Source: Actinomycetota bacterium (GTDB taxonomy: Bacteria > Actinomycetota > Humimicrobiia > Humimicrobiales > Humimicrobiaceae). Taken from it: a DNA stretch of 50,405 nt. The stretch is from contig VGAZ01000004.1 in NCBI GenBank assembly GCA_016870615.1, positions 1 to 50,405 on the forward strand, written 5' to 3'. Shown here one piece after another: positions 39,642 through 48,844 of this stretch (its first letter is position 1; every line of letters begins with the position of its first letter). The notes under the pieces were generated by a model. That model was not told the DNA's origin and did not search any database. It saw only the letters and a list, made by a program, of their open reading frames with translations. The position numbers and the translations under genes are program-made.

Positions 39642-40112
39642 ATGATTCTTATTGCAATTCTATCAGTTATTTTGATATGGGTTCATATATCAAGCCTCAG
39701 GTTTTTAATAAAATCCAATACCGGCGATACTGTAATTGAAGAAACAAGAAAAATAGAGGAGATGATTCCTGAAGAACAGAGAAAAGTCTCACTTTCGTCC
39801 GGGCCGGGGCTGGTATCTTTTGCAATAATTATTCTCTTAAACCTTATTGAAATCGGGTATTTTGTTGCATGCGTTTATTTTCTTGGCGGCATGATAATAA
39901 CTGTTGGAAGTTCAATTCTTATCGGATACTCACTTTACTCGATTTCAAAATTTGTGCCGAATATAAAAAAGTTTTACAGCAAACCCTCAGAATATCTTAA
40001 GGAGAGGATGAAAGGGTTTGAAAGCGTATTAAGTATAATAATGGCAGCAATTGAAATAATTTTCTGCATTTATATTATTGTAAGAATACTGATAAATTAT
40101 GGTTTTATATAA
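39642..40112 (+). CDS. Membrane protein of unknown function
   Basis: A 156-residue protein with about four hydrophobic helices (1-22, 57-78, 80-103, 128-152), separated by a charged cytoplasmic-type loop (NTGDTVIEETRKIEEMIPEEQRK) and a basic loop (KFVPNIKKFYSKPSEYLKERMKG). I do not recognise a family. It ends six bases before xseA, which suggests co-transcription but not a shared function. Confidence 0.7.
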   Translation: MILIAILSVILIWVHISSLRFLIKSNTGDTVIEETRKIEEMIPEEQRKVSLSSGPGLVSFAIIILLNLIEIGYFVACVYFLGGMIITVGSSILIGYSLYSISKFVPNIKKFYSKPSEYLKERMKGFESVLSIIMAAIEIIFCIYIIVRILINYGFI

Positions 40113-40118
40113 TCTTTC

Positions 40119-41519
40119 ATGGAATACTTTTTAAATAATATCAATAATAATTCACAGGAAGCGCTTTCAGTAAGCGAGCTTACCGCAAGGATTAAAAACA
40201 CTTTGAGCAATCATTTTACCGGTTTATGGGTAAGGGGGGAGGTAAGCAATTTTTACTGTCACAATAAAAGGCACCTTTATTTTGATTTAAATGATGCAAA
40301 TGCCAAAATAAGGGCCGTTATGTTTTACAGTGATACAGTAAACCTTGATTTTAAAATAGAAAACGGACTGCTCCTTAATTTATTTGGCAGCATTTCTGTT
40401 TATGAAAAAAGGGGAGAGTACCAGCTAATTGCTGAAAAAGCCCAAAAAGTCAGCAGCGGTGAGCTGCTTCTTGCACTTGAAGAGCTCAGGAAAAAATTAA
40501 ATAAACTCGGTTATTTTGATCCTGCATGTAAAAAACCTGTGCCGCTTTTACCGCAGAAAATAGGCGCTGTCACATCCGTGGGAGGATCGGTTCTGCATGA
40601 TATAATAACTGTCTTAGATAAAAGATTTGGAAATTTCCACCTTATTGTTAGAAATGTCAATGTCCAGGGCAAGACCTCTGCAGATGAAATCTGCGAGGCA
40701 CTTGATGACCTGGAAGAATTTGGAGTAGATGTAATAATAATTGCAAGAGGAGGGGGCTCTTTTGAAGATTTGTGGGCCTTTAATACGGAAAAAGTTGCAA
40801 AAAAGGTTTTTGACTGCAAAATTCCTGTAATATCTGCTGTGGGGCATGAAACGGATCGCACGATTTGCGATGATGTGGCAGATGTAAGGGCCGCCACTCC
40901 GTCTGTTGCAGCAGCTCTATCAATTATGAATAAAAATGATTTTATTATAAAAATTTCTGAAATAAATGGCAGGATGTATAAAGTTCAAAAAAACAAAATA
41001 AACCGGGCCTTCAGGGAAATAGATTATCTTATACAAAGACGGATTTTCAGGAAACCGAAATCCATAATATTAAAAAATATCCAGGACTTTGAAATGACAA
41101 ATAAATATTTTCTGGAAAAGTCTGAAACAGTTTTTAAAAACAAAACATCAATACTTAATCATACAATTAAACTGCTGGACAGAAAATACATCATATCCAG
41201 GATAAATAATTCAAGAATAGCTGTTGGCAATCATTATAAAAAACTGCATCCTCTGCTGAACCTGGATTTTGCCAATAAAAAAAACAGATTAAATATGCTT
41301 TTAAATGATTTGAATTCATTAAATCCTGTAAAAGCTGTTGAGAAGGGTTTTGCAGTTTTAACTGATACTGAAAATAAAAAATATATAAAGAGTATCTCTG
41401 AGGTTAATGAAGGCCAGGAAATAAATATATTTTTAAAAGATGGCAGCCTATTATCCAGGATACTGGAAAAAATAAATAAAAAACCGGACTGGGATGGAAA
41501 AAATGACCAATGGAATTGA
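40119..41519 (+). CDS. xseA: Exodeoxyribonuclease VII large subunit
   Basis: A 466-residue protein. The N-terminal OB fold contains LSVSELTARIKNTLSNHF and GLWVRGEVSNFYCHNKRHLYFDL. The catalytic core has IGAVTSVGGSVLHDIITVL, DVIIIARGGGSFEDLWAFN and ISAVGHETDRTICDDVADVRAATPSVAA. A long coiled coil and a short C-terminal segment (PVKAVEKGFAVLTD) follow. With XseB it degrades single-stranded DNA. The family is normally 400-460 residues, so this is complete. No clear ribosome site precedes the ATG. Confidence 0.96.
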   Translation: MEYFLNNINNNSQEALSVSELTARIKNTLSNHFTGLWVRGEVSNFYCHNKRHLYFDLNDANAKIRAVMFYSDTVNLDFKIENGLLLNLFGSISVYEKRGEYQLIAEKAQKVSSGELLLALEELRKKLNKLGYFDPACKKPVPLLPQKIGAVTSVGGSVLHDIITVLDKRFGNFHLIVRNVNVQGKTSADEICEALDDLEEFGVDVIIIARGGGSFEDLWAFNTEKVAKKVFDCKIPVISAVGHETDRTICDDVADVRAATPSVAAALSIMNKNDFIIKISEINGRMYKVQKNKINRAFREIDYLIQRRIFRKPKSIILKNIQDFEMTNKYFLEKSETVFKNKTSILNHTIKLLDRKYIISRINNSRIAVGNHYKKLHPLLNLDFANKKNRLNMLLNDLNSLNPVKAVEKGFAVLTDTENKKYIKSISEVNEGQEINIFLKDGSLLSRILEKINKKPDWDGKNDQWN

Positions 41520-41742
41520 AAAATTATCTTTTGAACAGGCGCTGGAAAAGCTTGAAGGAATTGTTAAGGAGCTTGAGGACGAAAATATTGCCCTTTCTGA
41601 GTCGATAAGCAAATTTGAGGAGGGGGTAAAACTGTCGGGCCACTGTCTTAATAAACTCAATGAAGCAGAAAAAAGGATTGAAGAGCTTACCAGGACAAAA
41701 GATGGCAGCCTTATTGCAAAAGAAATTGAGTTAAAAGATTAA
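41494..41742 (+). CDS. xseB: Exodeoxyribonuclease VII small subunit
   Basis: An 82-residue helical protein with the family core LSFEQALEKLEGIVKELEDENIALSESISKFEEGVKLSGHCLNKLNEAEKRIEEL. Several copies bind each XseA. The ORF overlaps the end of xseA by 26 bases; an ATG three codons on (41503) is an alternative start that still overlaps, so translation is coupled. Confidence 0.94.
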   Translation: MEKMTNGIEKLSFEQALEKLEGIVKELEDENIALSESISKFEEGVKLSGHCLNKLNEAEKRIEELTRTKDGSLIAKEIELKD

Positions 41743-41984
41743 ATAATAAACTTGCTGGCAATACATACAGTTTTAATAATTAAAAATATTCAATAGCACA
41801 GGTAATTCATTTCATGAAAATATGCCGCCAGAACTGAAGCGGAGGCAATTTCTTAATGTTTTTAGCATCAACAGATTTTTAGAACCTCGCCCCTGCGTGG
41901 GACCATCCGCAAACATTTACTTTTATATTCACATATTTATATAAATATTTATTAAATATTTTTTAAAATAAAATCACAAAAATA
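41743..41984 (+). other. Gene-free segment between xseB and the mraZ promoter
   Basis: Together with the promoter that follows, this makes a 368-base gap between xseB and mraZ. I see no convincing terminator and no small ORF. The segment becomes strongly AT-rich towards its right end. Confidence 0.5.
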
Positions 41985-42039
41985 TTTACAAAATGCATTA
42001 AATGTGCTATCTTTTGGTTAAAAGTGGGGAGAAATGGGG
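41985..42039 (+). promoter_or_regulatory. mra operon promoter with MraZ-type TGGGN direct repeats
   Basis: TTTACA (41985-41990) and TATCTT (42008-42013) are 17 bases apart. Downstream are TGGGG at 42025-42029 and again at 42035-42039, with a partial TGGTT at 42015-42019: a 10-base period of TGGGN plus five, the known recognition layout of MraZ. mraZ starts 71 bases after the last repeat, so the operon is expected to be autoregulated. Confidence 0.78.
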
Positions 42040-42110
42040 AAAAAGTATTGTGAAATACATTTTTTTACTGTTTTTCTTACTAAAAAACTATTGAAATATT
42101 TTTTAAAAAA

Positions 42111-42545
42111 ATGTTTTTAGGAGAATATTTAAGGACAAAAGATAATAAAGGCAGAGTCTTTATTCCATCAAATTTCCGTGAAGAACTTGCTGACGGCATG
42201 ATTGTGTCAAAAGGATTTGATGAAAAATGCCTTTTTTTATTTTCAAAACAAAACTGGCAGAAATTGCAGGAAAAAATCCTGTCCGGGCCTATTGCAAGAA
42301 AAAACCTGCAGGAATTTTCAAGGTGGTTTTTTTCTTCAGCCAGGGAGGTTGAAACAGATGTACAGGGCAGGATAAAAATCCCCCCTCTTCTTGAAGAACA
42401 TGCAGGACTTGGGAAAGAAATAGTTTTAATTGGCGTCTCTGACAGGATTGAAATATGGTCAAAAGAAAACTGGCAAATATATTATAAGAGTGCCGATTCA
42501 AGGTTTATGGGAGACAGCGGCACTTTTGAGGAACTGGGTTTTTAA
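42111..42545 (+). CDS. mraZ: Transcriptional regulator MraZ
   Basis: A 144-residue protein with two AbrB-like repeats: FLGEYLRTKDNKGRVFIPSNFREEL at the start, and SSAREVETDVQGRIKIPPLLEEHAGL at about 80-105. The conserved DxKGR-type and DxxGR-type motifs bind the TGGGN repeats found upstream. It heads the division and cell wall cluster and represses it in other bacteria. The first loop reads DNKGR instead of DAKGR, a mild change. Confidence 0.96.
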   Translation: MFLGEYLRTKDNKGRVFIPSNFREELADGMIVSKGFDEKCLFLFSKQNWQKLQEKILSGPIARKNLQEFSRWFFSSAREVETDVQGRIKIPPLLEEHAGLGKEIVLIGVSDRIEIWSKENWQIYYKSADSRFMGDSGTFEELGF

Positions 42546-42549
42546 AGAA

Positions 42550-43488
42550 ATGCAGTATAAACACTTACCTGTCTTGAGAAAGGAGGTGGTGCATTATTTA
42601 AATCTTAAGAACGGAGACATTGTATTTGATGGAACACTTGGCGGTGCCGGCCATACAATAGAAATAATCAAAGCCATTGCCCCCACAGGCAAAATAATTG
42701 GAGTAGATCTTGATAGCCAGGCTACAGGCACCGCCGCCAGAAATATTGAATATGCCGGATTTGGCGGCTTAGCGCATATAATAAAGGGGAATTATTCAAA
42801 TATTAAAAAAATCCTTAATGCTTTAAAAATCCGGCAGATAAATGGTTTTCTTCTTGATCTGGGGCTTTCTTCAATCCAGCTGGGAGAGTCAGGAAAAGGG
42901 TTCAGTTATATGAGAAAAGAAAAGCTGGATATGAGATTTGATGAAGAATCAGATATAAGTGCTTTTGATATAGTAAATAATTATCAAGAAGACAGGCTTA
43001 AAGAAATCTTTTATAAATTTGGCGAGGAACCATGGGCAGCAAGGATTGCAGCGGAAATAATTAAAAGAAGAAAAGTAAAACCTGTAGAATTTACTGATGA
43101 GCTCGTTGAAATAATAAAAAACTCAATTCCTTTGAAGTACAGGCGCAGGGGCCATCCAGCAAAAAGAGTATTCCAGGCAATAAGGATTGAAACAAACTGT
43201 GAACTGGAAAATCTTAAAACAGCTCTTTGTGACGGACTTGAATTACTGGTTCCCGGTGCAAGGATGGCAATAATTTCCTTTCACTCGCTTGAAGACAGGA
43301 TTGTTAAAGAATATTTTGAAACTTTTGCCGGCAGGTGTAAATGCCCTCCAGGAATGCCTGTTTGCATATGCGGGGCAAAAAAAAGGGGCAATATTGTAAC
43401 TAAAAAACCTGTCAAGCCTTCAGAAGCGGAGCTGAAGAAAAACCCAAGGGCAAAAAGTGCTAAATTAAGAGTATTTGAAAAAATATAA
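42550..43488 (+). CDS. rsmH: 16S rRNA (cytosine-N4)-methyltransferase RsmH
   Basis: A 312-residue AdoMet methyltransferase for C1402 of 16S rRNA. It begins YKHLPVLRKEVVHYLNLKNGDIVFDGTLGGAGHT (AdoMet loop), then IIGVDLD, FLLDLGLSSIQL, the RPAKRVFQAIRI-like block (here GHPAKRVFQAIRIETN) and KKPVKPSEAELKKNPRAKSAKLR at the C terminus. The frame is open further upstream inside mraZ, but ATG 42550, four bases after the mraZ stop, gives the standard N terminus. A CxC/CxxC-like Cys-rich patch (RCKCPPGMPVCIC) near 260 is also found in Gram-positive members. Confidence 0.96.
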   Translation: MQYKHLPVLRKEVVHYLNLKNGDIVFDGTLGGAGHTIEIIKAIAPTGKIIGVDLDSQATGTAARNIEYAGFGGLAHIIKGNYSNIKKILNALKIRQINGFLLDLGLSSIQLGESGKGFSYMRKEKLDMRFDEESDISAFDIVNNYQEDRLKEIFYKFGEEPWAARIAAEIIKRRKVKPVEFTDELVEIIKNSIPLKYRRRGHPAKRVFQAIRIETNCELENLKTALCDGLELLVPGARMAIISFHSLEDRIVKEYFETFAGRCKCPPGMPVCICGAKKRGNIVTKKPVKPSEAELKKNPRAKSAKLRVFEKI

Positions 43489-43551
43489 AGGCCGGTTAAA
43501 TTTTTATGATTAAACGGCAGTATGAAAATATATTAAACAGGGCATCAAAAA

Positions 43552-44082
43552 ATGAATACAAGACTTGCAGAAGAACAGATCTTTAACAGGAGGGCATATC
43601 CTCTGCTCTACCTTGTTAAAAAACCGCAAAAATACGGCCCTGAAAAAATAGTACAATCACGTTCGGGCATTTTTTATGTTATGGCTGTAATTGTTATTTT
43701 TTTCAGTATTGCTGTCCTTATTAATATAGGATTAAAAATACAGGCAATTAATTATGAAAGGAAGATAATAGAGATAAATAAAAATATAGCAATGGAACAG
43801 GAGCGCTCGGATCGCGTCCTGCTGAAAATATCTGAATTAAAAAGTCCGTCAAGAATAATTGAAACTGCTGAAAAAAACCTGGGAATGCAAATTTCAGACG
43901 ATATCATGATCATGCAGGTGAGTGGAATAAAAACACCAGGCGTCTATAGCGCAGTTAATTATACTGCTGAAAAAACATCTGGCCAGGTGCAGGTCTATGA
44001 CAGTTTTATTGCTGCAATTTATAATATCAGGGATATAGTTATGGTAGTTTCAGAAGGGGTGTTAACATTTTTTATACCATAA
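43552..44082 (+). CDS. ftsL: Cell division protein FtsL-like
   Basis: A 176-residue bitopic protein with a basic cytoplasmic start, one helix at about 45-65 (IFYVMAVIVIFFSIAVLINIGL) and a coiled coil at about 70-105, then the FtsL-type block SPSRIIETAEKNLGMQ. Position between rsmH and ftsI fits FtsL. The C-terminal 55 residues extend beyond the coiled coil and are unusual for FtsL, which is normally near 110-120 residues. It would pair with the DivIC-like protein encoded at 874. Confidence 0.87.
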   Translation: MNTRLAEEQIFNRRAYPLLYLVKKPQKYGPEKIVQSRSGIFYVMAVIVIFFSIAVLINIGLKIQAINYERKIIEINKNIAMEQERSDRVLLKISELKSPSRIIETAEKNLGMQISDDIMIMQVSGIKTPGVYSAVNYTAEKTSGQVQVYDSFIAAIYNIRDIVMVVSEGVLTFFIP

Positions 44083-44104
44083 ATTATAATTAAAAAATGT
44101 TAAA

Positions 44105-45856
44105 ATGATTAGAGAAATCAAGAACATTATAAACAGGAAAAGAATATATTTCCTGTTTTTTTTATTTATTGCCGGTTTCGGGTATATAATATATAACCTT
44201 ATCTCGATACAGTATGTGTATGCATCAAAATACAAAGAACATGCCCAGTATCAGCATATGGAGGAATTTGTAATAAATGCGAAGAGGGGAAAAATCCTTG
44301 ACAGAAATGGAACAGAGCTTGCTTTAAGCCTCCAGGAAAAAACAGTTTATGCAAACCCCATGCTTGTAATTGATGCGGGAATGCAAGCAAAAGCTCTTTC
44401 CGGAATACTTGAGATTGATTATTATGATCTTAAGGCAAAGCTTGAAAATAAACAGCTAGGGTTCGTATATATAAAACGGCAGATTAGCTCCGAGACCGCA
44501 GACTTTATAAGCCAGCTTAACCTGCCGGGCATTTTTATACAGAATGAAAATAAAAGATATTATCCCCAGGGCGATATTGCAGCATCAATCATCGGATTTA
44601 CAGGCCTTGATAACACAGGTTTATATGGTGTTGAGCTTGAGCAGGAAAAGCTGTTAAGAGGTATTGATGGGAAATACAGGGTTGAAAAGGATATATACGG
44701 CAATATTATACCTGGGAATAAAAATGATTACATAGAACCTGTAAACGGAAGCGATATTGTGCTCACAATTGACTCACAAATACAATATATTGCACAAAAA
44801 AATCTTGAAGATGTTGTTAAGAACTATAATGCATTAAGGGCAATTGCTGTTGTAATGAATCCCGTTAACGGGGAAATTTATGCAATGGCTTCATATCCGG
44901 GTTTTGACCCAAATAATTACCAGGACTATGATCCTTCCCTTTATAAAAACTATGCCATATCTTATACATATGAGCCCGGATCAACTTTTAAGATTGTAAA
45001 TATATCCTCTGCCATAGATAAAGGCAGCATAGGCATTGACCAGGAATTTTTATTGCCCTCCAGCATTCAGGTTGGGGATAAATATATTAAAGAAATTTTC
45101 AGGACATACAGCATTAATTACAATACAAGCCAAATAATAAAGTACTCAAGCAATGTCGGCGCAGTTGTAGCAGCTCTTTCAATGGGCAAACAGCATTTTT
45201 ATGATTCAATGAAGCAGTTCGGTTTTGGCAGTGTTACGGGCGCATCTCTGCCGGGTGAAGAACCGGGCTTTCTTTATCAATATGAAAAATGGCCTTCTTC
45301 AATGATAGGGGCTCTGGCAATCGGGCAGAGCATTTCAGTAACGCCCCTCCAGCTTGTAAGGGCAGCATGCGTTATTGCAAACGGCGGTTATCTTGTGAAG
45401 CCTGTTATAACAAAAGAAATCAGGATGGCAAATGAAGTGATAAAAAATCCTGAACAGACCGATAGCCTGAGCATAATCAGCAACCAGGCAGCTGATGCAG
45501 TAAAAGATATGATGCTTGAATGTGTTGTGGACGGAACCGGGAAAAGGGCACAGCTTGAAAATGTAAAAGTATGCGGTAAAACAGGTACGGCGCAGAAAGC
45601 AAACCAGAACGGGATAGGCTATACTGAAAAAAGAGTAATAACATCATTTCTGGGATTTGCGCCATATGATAATCCGCAGATAGCTATAATTGTTGTTGTT
45701 GATGAACCGCATGGATCAAATAATGAAATCTGGGGAGGCACTGTTGCTGCTCCTGTTTTTAAAAATATAATGAGTTTTTCATTAAAAAGACTTAGAATTC
45801 AACTGGAAAATAATAGTTTTGAAGATAGTGATGAAAGCGGGGAAACGGCTGCATGA
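44105..45856 (+). CDS. ftsI: Penicillin-binding protein 2/FtsI, septal transpeptidase
   Basis: A 583-residue class B PBP. After a transmembrane helix (about 14-33) comes the dimerisation domain with RGKILDRNGTELALS, and the transpeptidase with catalytic serine in EPGSTFKIV (SxxK), SSN in IIKYSSNVGA and KTG in VCGKTGTAQKA. No PASTA domains are attached, unlike many Gram-positive PBP2x proteins. It cross-links septal peptidoglycan and is the target of beta-lactams. Its stop overlaps the murE start by four bases. Confidence 0.96.
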   Translation: MIREIKNIINRKRIYFLFFLFIAGFGYIIYNLISIQYVYASKYKEHAQYQHMEEFVINAKRGKILDRNGTELALSLQEKTVYANPMLVIDAGMQAKALSGILEIDYYDLKAKLENKQLGFVYIKRQISSETADFISQLNLPGIFIQNENKRYYPQGDIAASIIGFTGLDNTGLYGVELEQEKLLRGIDGKYRVEKDIYGNIIPGNKNDYIEPVNGSDIVLTIDSQIQYIAQKNLEDVVKNYNALRAIAVVMNPVNGEIYAMASYPGFDPNNYQDYDPSLYKNYAISYTYEPGSTFKIVNISSAIDKGSIGIDQEFLLPSSIQVGDKYIKEIFRTYSINYNTSQIIKYSSNVGAVVAALSMGKQHFYDSMKQFGFGSVTGASLPGEEPGFLYQYEKWPSSMIGALAIGQSISVTPLQLVRAACVIANGGYLVKPVITKEIRMANEVIKNPEQTDSLSIISNQAADAVKDMMLECVVDGTGKRAQLENVKVCGKTGTAQKANQNGIGYTEKRVITSFLGFAPYDNPQIAIIVVVDEPHGSNNEIWGGTVAAPVFKNIMSFSLKRLRIQLENNSFEDSDESGETAA

Positions 45857-47352
45857 AACTTGAAGAATTGCTGAAAAATGTAAATGTTTTAAATATTTTA
45901 GGAAACAAAGATATTGAAATAAAAGGAATTGAAATAAATTCCAAGAAGGTTTTTAAAAACTGTCTTTTTGCAGCAATAACCGGGTTTAAAAAGGATGGCC
46001 ACGATTTTGCTGCTGAAGCTGCTGGCATGGGCGCTGCTGCAATACTTACTGAAAAATTCCTGGAACTTGAAGGGCAAACAACGCAGGTGCTTGTAAAAAA
46101 CTGCAGGAAAGCACTGCCGGCAGTATCCAGGAATTATTACGGTAATCCAACCGGGCTTTTAAGATTGTGCGGCATTACAGGAACTAACGGCAAGACAACA
46201 ACAGTGTTTCTTACAGATTCGATTTTTAAGGCTGCCGGACTCAAAACATCTTTTATAACTACAGTTAAAGCGGAAATGGCGGGCCGCCCCATGGAATTTG
46301 AAAGGACCACGCCTGAGTCTAATGACCTTAACAGGTTTTTTTCTGCAAGTGTGCTGGCAGGAGCTGACTGCGCCTGCATGGAGGTCTCATCACATTCCAT
46401 AGATCTGAGCCGTGTGGACTGGCTAAATTTTGAAACCCTGGTTTTTACCAATCTCACACAGGATCATCTTGATTATCATAAAGATATGGAAAATTATTTT
46501 GAAGTTAAAAAAAGGCTGTTTAATCCCGTTTTCAGGCATATTTACGGGGGTAAATATGCAGCGGTAAATATAGATGATCCATATGGAAAAAAAATTGCAG
46601 AATATACCGATCTTAAGCTTTTCACATATTCCATAAGAGACAAAAACGCCAGCATCTGCCCTGATAATATTTCCAGCTCTATTGATGGTATAAAAATGGA
46701 TGTTATTATAAACCCTCCCGCACATAGTAATTTAAAACCTTCAAAGTTTTCAGTAAATTCAAATTTATGCGGTTTTTTTAATGTATATAATATTCTTGCC
46801 GCGATTTGCGCAGCATGTGCATCAGGCATTAATACTGCAGATATTATTCATGGTGTGGAAGCGATGCAGGGAGTTACAGGACGTTTTGAAAAAATAAAAC
46901 TTGATAAAAATATTTATGCAATAGTAGATTATGCCCATACGCCTGACGGCCTTGAAAATGTTTTAAAAACTGCAAACTCGCTGCTAAAGCCGGGCTCAAG
47001 TCTTATTTGTGTTTTTGGATGCGGAGGAGACAGGGATACAAAGAAAAGGAAAATAATGGGCAGCATTGCTGCTTTGCTTGCAGATTTTTCAATAATAACT
47101 TCAGATAATCCAAGAAGTGAGGATCCGCTCAGTATAATAGCAATGATTGAAAAAGGATTTAAGCAGCACAAAGAAACAGTTTATTATATTGAGGCGGACC
47201 GTAAAAAGGCAATCTATATGGCACTTTCAATGGCACGCAATAATGATATCGTCCTTATTGCAGGAAAGGGCCATGAAAATTACCAGGAGTTTAATGGGCG
47301 CAGGATACATTTTAGCGACCAGGAAACTGTAAGGGAGTGGAACGTTAATTGA
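45853..47352 (+). CDS. murE: UDP-MurNAc-L-Ala-D-Glu:meso-diaminopimelate ligase
   Basis: A 499-residue Mur ligase. The ATP loop is GITGTNGKTTT at about 112-122, with the carbamoylated-lysine region at DHLDYHKDMENYFEVKKRLF. The amino-acid specificity motif reads TSDNPRSEDP; DNPR is typical for meso-diaminopimelate, while lysine-adding enzymes differ there. It ends with AGKGHENYQ. Translation is coupled to ftsI by an ATGA overlap and to murF by a TTGA overlap. Confidence 0.96.
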   Translation: MKLEELLKNVNVLNILGNKDIEIKGIEINSKKVFKNCLFAAITGFKKDGHDFAAEAAGMGAAAILTEKFLELEGQTTQVLVKNCRKALPAVSRNYYGNPTGLLRLCGITGTNGKTTTVFLTDSIFKAAGLKTSFITTVKAEMAGRPMEFERTTPESNDLNRFFSASVLAGADCACMEVSSHSIDLSRVDWLNFETLVFTNLTQDHLDYHKDMENYFEVKKRLFNPVFRHIYGGKYAAVNIDDPYGKKIAEYTDLKLFTYSIRDKNASICPDNISSSIDGIKMDVIINPPAHSNLKPSKFSVNSNLCGFFNVYNILAAICAACASGINTADIIHGVEAMQGVTGRFEKIKLDKNIYAIVDYAHTPDGLENVLKTANSLLKPGSSLICVFGCGGDRDTKKRKIMGSIAALLADFSIITSDNPRSEDPLSIIAMIEKGFKQHKETVYYIEADRKKAIYMALSMARNNDIVLIAGKGHENYQEFNGRRIHFSDQETVREWNVN

Positions 47353-48824
47353 AAACAGGAAAAAGAATTTGCCTGGAAAGTATTTTAAAACACACAGATG
47401 TAAAAATCCTGTCTCCTGAAATAATAGAACACAGGGAAAACATATTTATTGAAACTTTGTCCACAGACACAAGGACGATTGAAAAAGGTGATTTTTTTGT
47501 CCCCGTTAGAGGAGATAATTTTGATGGCCATGATTTTATACCTGAAGCCTTAAATAAGGGCTGCAGGGGATTTGTTTTTGAAAAAGAAAATGAAAAAAAG
47601 ATTGAAAATTATTTAAAAAAATACAGCAAGGAAAAAACCAGGAAACTGCTCCTTTTAAAAAGCAGCAGCAATATTTCTTTTCTGCTTGATTTATGCGCAG
47701 GCTATATCAGGGATTTTACTGTTAAAACAATAGGCATAACAGGAAGCGCCGGGAAAACAACAACTAAAGAATTTATTGCCAGTATTATGGCGCAGGATTT
47801 TAAAATTGCTCTTACTCAAAAAAACTATAACACTGAACTCGGGCTTTCTAAAGCTGTCCTTGAAATTGACGGGCAAACACAGTTTTTTATTGCTGAAATA
47901 GGAATGCGCGCAAAGGGGCAGGTCAAAAAATTATCCGGGATTATAAATGTAAGCACCGGCGCAATTACTTCAGTTGGCAAGGCTCATCTTGAATTTTTCA
48001 ATGATGTATCCCAAATAGCACTTGCTAAGGCGGAAATTGCAGATATTATCAGCTCAAACAATGGCGTGCTGTTTTTAAACAGCGATGATAAATGGACACA
48101 ATTCATAATAAAACATTTTTGGGATAAAAAACTTGAAGTGAACATAAAGAAATTTGGCAGAAGCAGTGAAAATGATTTCAGTTTCATTGAAAAAAGCGCT
48201 GATTCATATGGCAGGTATGTTTTTGATTTATATAAGGGCAGTAAAAAAATTTCGGAAATAAAAATGCCTGTACCGGGATTTCACAATATATACAATGCAT
48301 GCTGCGCCGCAGCAATAAGTTTTTATCTTGGAGCTTCTGCAAAATCAATTGCAAAAGGAATAGAGGCCACGGTCCCTGAAGGCAGCAGGATGAGGGTTTT
48401 TAGCAAAGAAGGTATAATTATAATAGATGATTGCTACAATGCCAGCCCTGATTCAATGAAATGTGCAATTGATACACTAAAAATGGTTGCCGGTAAAAAG
48501 AAAGCCAGGAGCGTTGCTTTGCTTGCAGACATGCTGGAGCTTGGGCCAGATTCAAAAAAACTGCATTTTGAAATAGGCCGGTATCTGGCCAATAATGATA
48601 TAAATATTATTATATCATACGGAAAACTTGCTGAAAATATATGCCTGGGATATGAACAGGCGCTTTCTGAAGATAAAAGAAAAACAGGCAAAAAGAATAT
48701 TTATCATTTTAATGATATGAAAAAACTGTGTGGGCAAATCTGCAAAATACTAAAAAAGGAAGATGTTGTGCTTATAAAGGGTTCAAGAGCAAACAGCCTT
48801 GAAAATGTTATTGAATATATTTAA
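47349..48824 (+). CDS. murF: UDP-MurNAc-tripeptide:D-Ala-D-Ala ligase
   Basis: A 491-residue Mur ligase that adds D-Ala-D-Ala. It has DTRTIEKGDFFVPVRG at the N-terminal UDP-site, the ATP loop GITGSAGKTTTKEF at about 134-147, KNYNTELGL, and IDDCYNASPDSM in the C-terminal domain, all MurF-type. The start is TTG at 47349, overlapping the murE stop (TTGA). Length is slightly longer than the usual 450. Confidence 0.95.
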   Translation: MKTGKRICLESILKHTDVKILSPEIIEHRENIFIETLSTDTRTIEKGDFFVPVRGDNFDGHDFIPEALNKGCRGFVFEKENEKKIENYLKKYSKEKTRKLLLLKSSSNISFLLDLCAGYIRDFTVKTIGITGSAGKTTTKEFIASIMAQDFKIALTQKNYNTELGLSKAVLEIDGQTQFFIAEIGMRAKGQVKKLSGIINVSTGAITSVGKAHLEFFNDVSQIALAKAEIADIISSNNGVLFLNSDDKWTQFIIKHFWDKKLEVNIKKFGRSSENDFSFIEKSADSYGRYVFDLYKGSKKISEIKMPVPGFHNIYNACCAAAISFYLGASAKSIAKGIEATVPEGSRMRVFSKEGIIIIDDCYNASPDSMKCAIDTLKMVAGKKKARSVALLADMLELGPDSKKLHFEIGRYLANNDINIIISYGKLAENICLGYEQALSEDKRKTGKKNIYHFNDMKKLCGQICKILKKEDVVLIKGSRANSLENVIEYI

Positions 48825-48844
48825 TGTGAAATAAAAGGAGCAGG

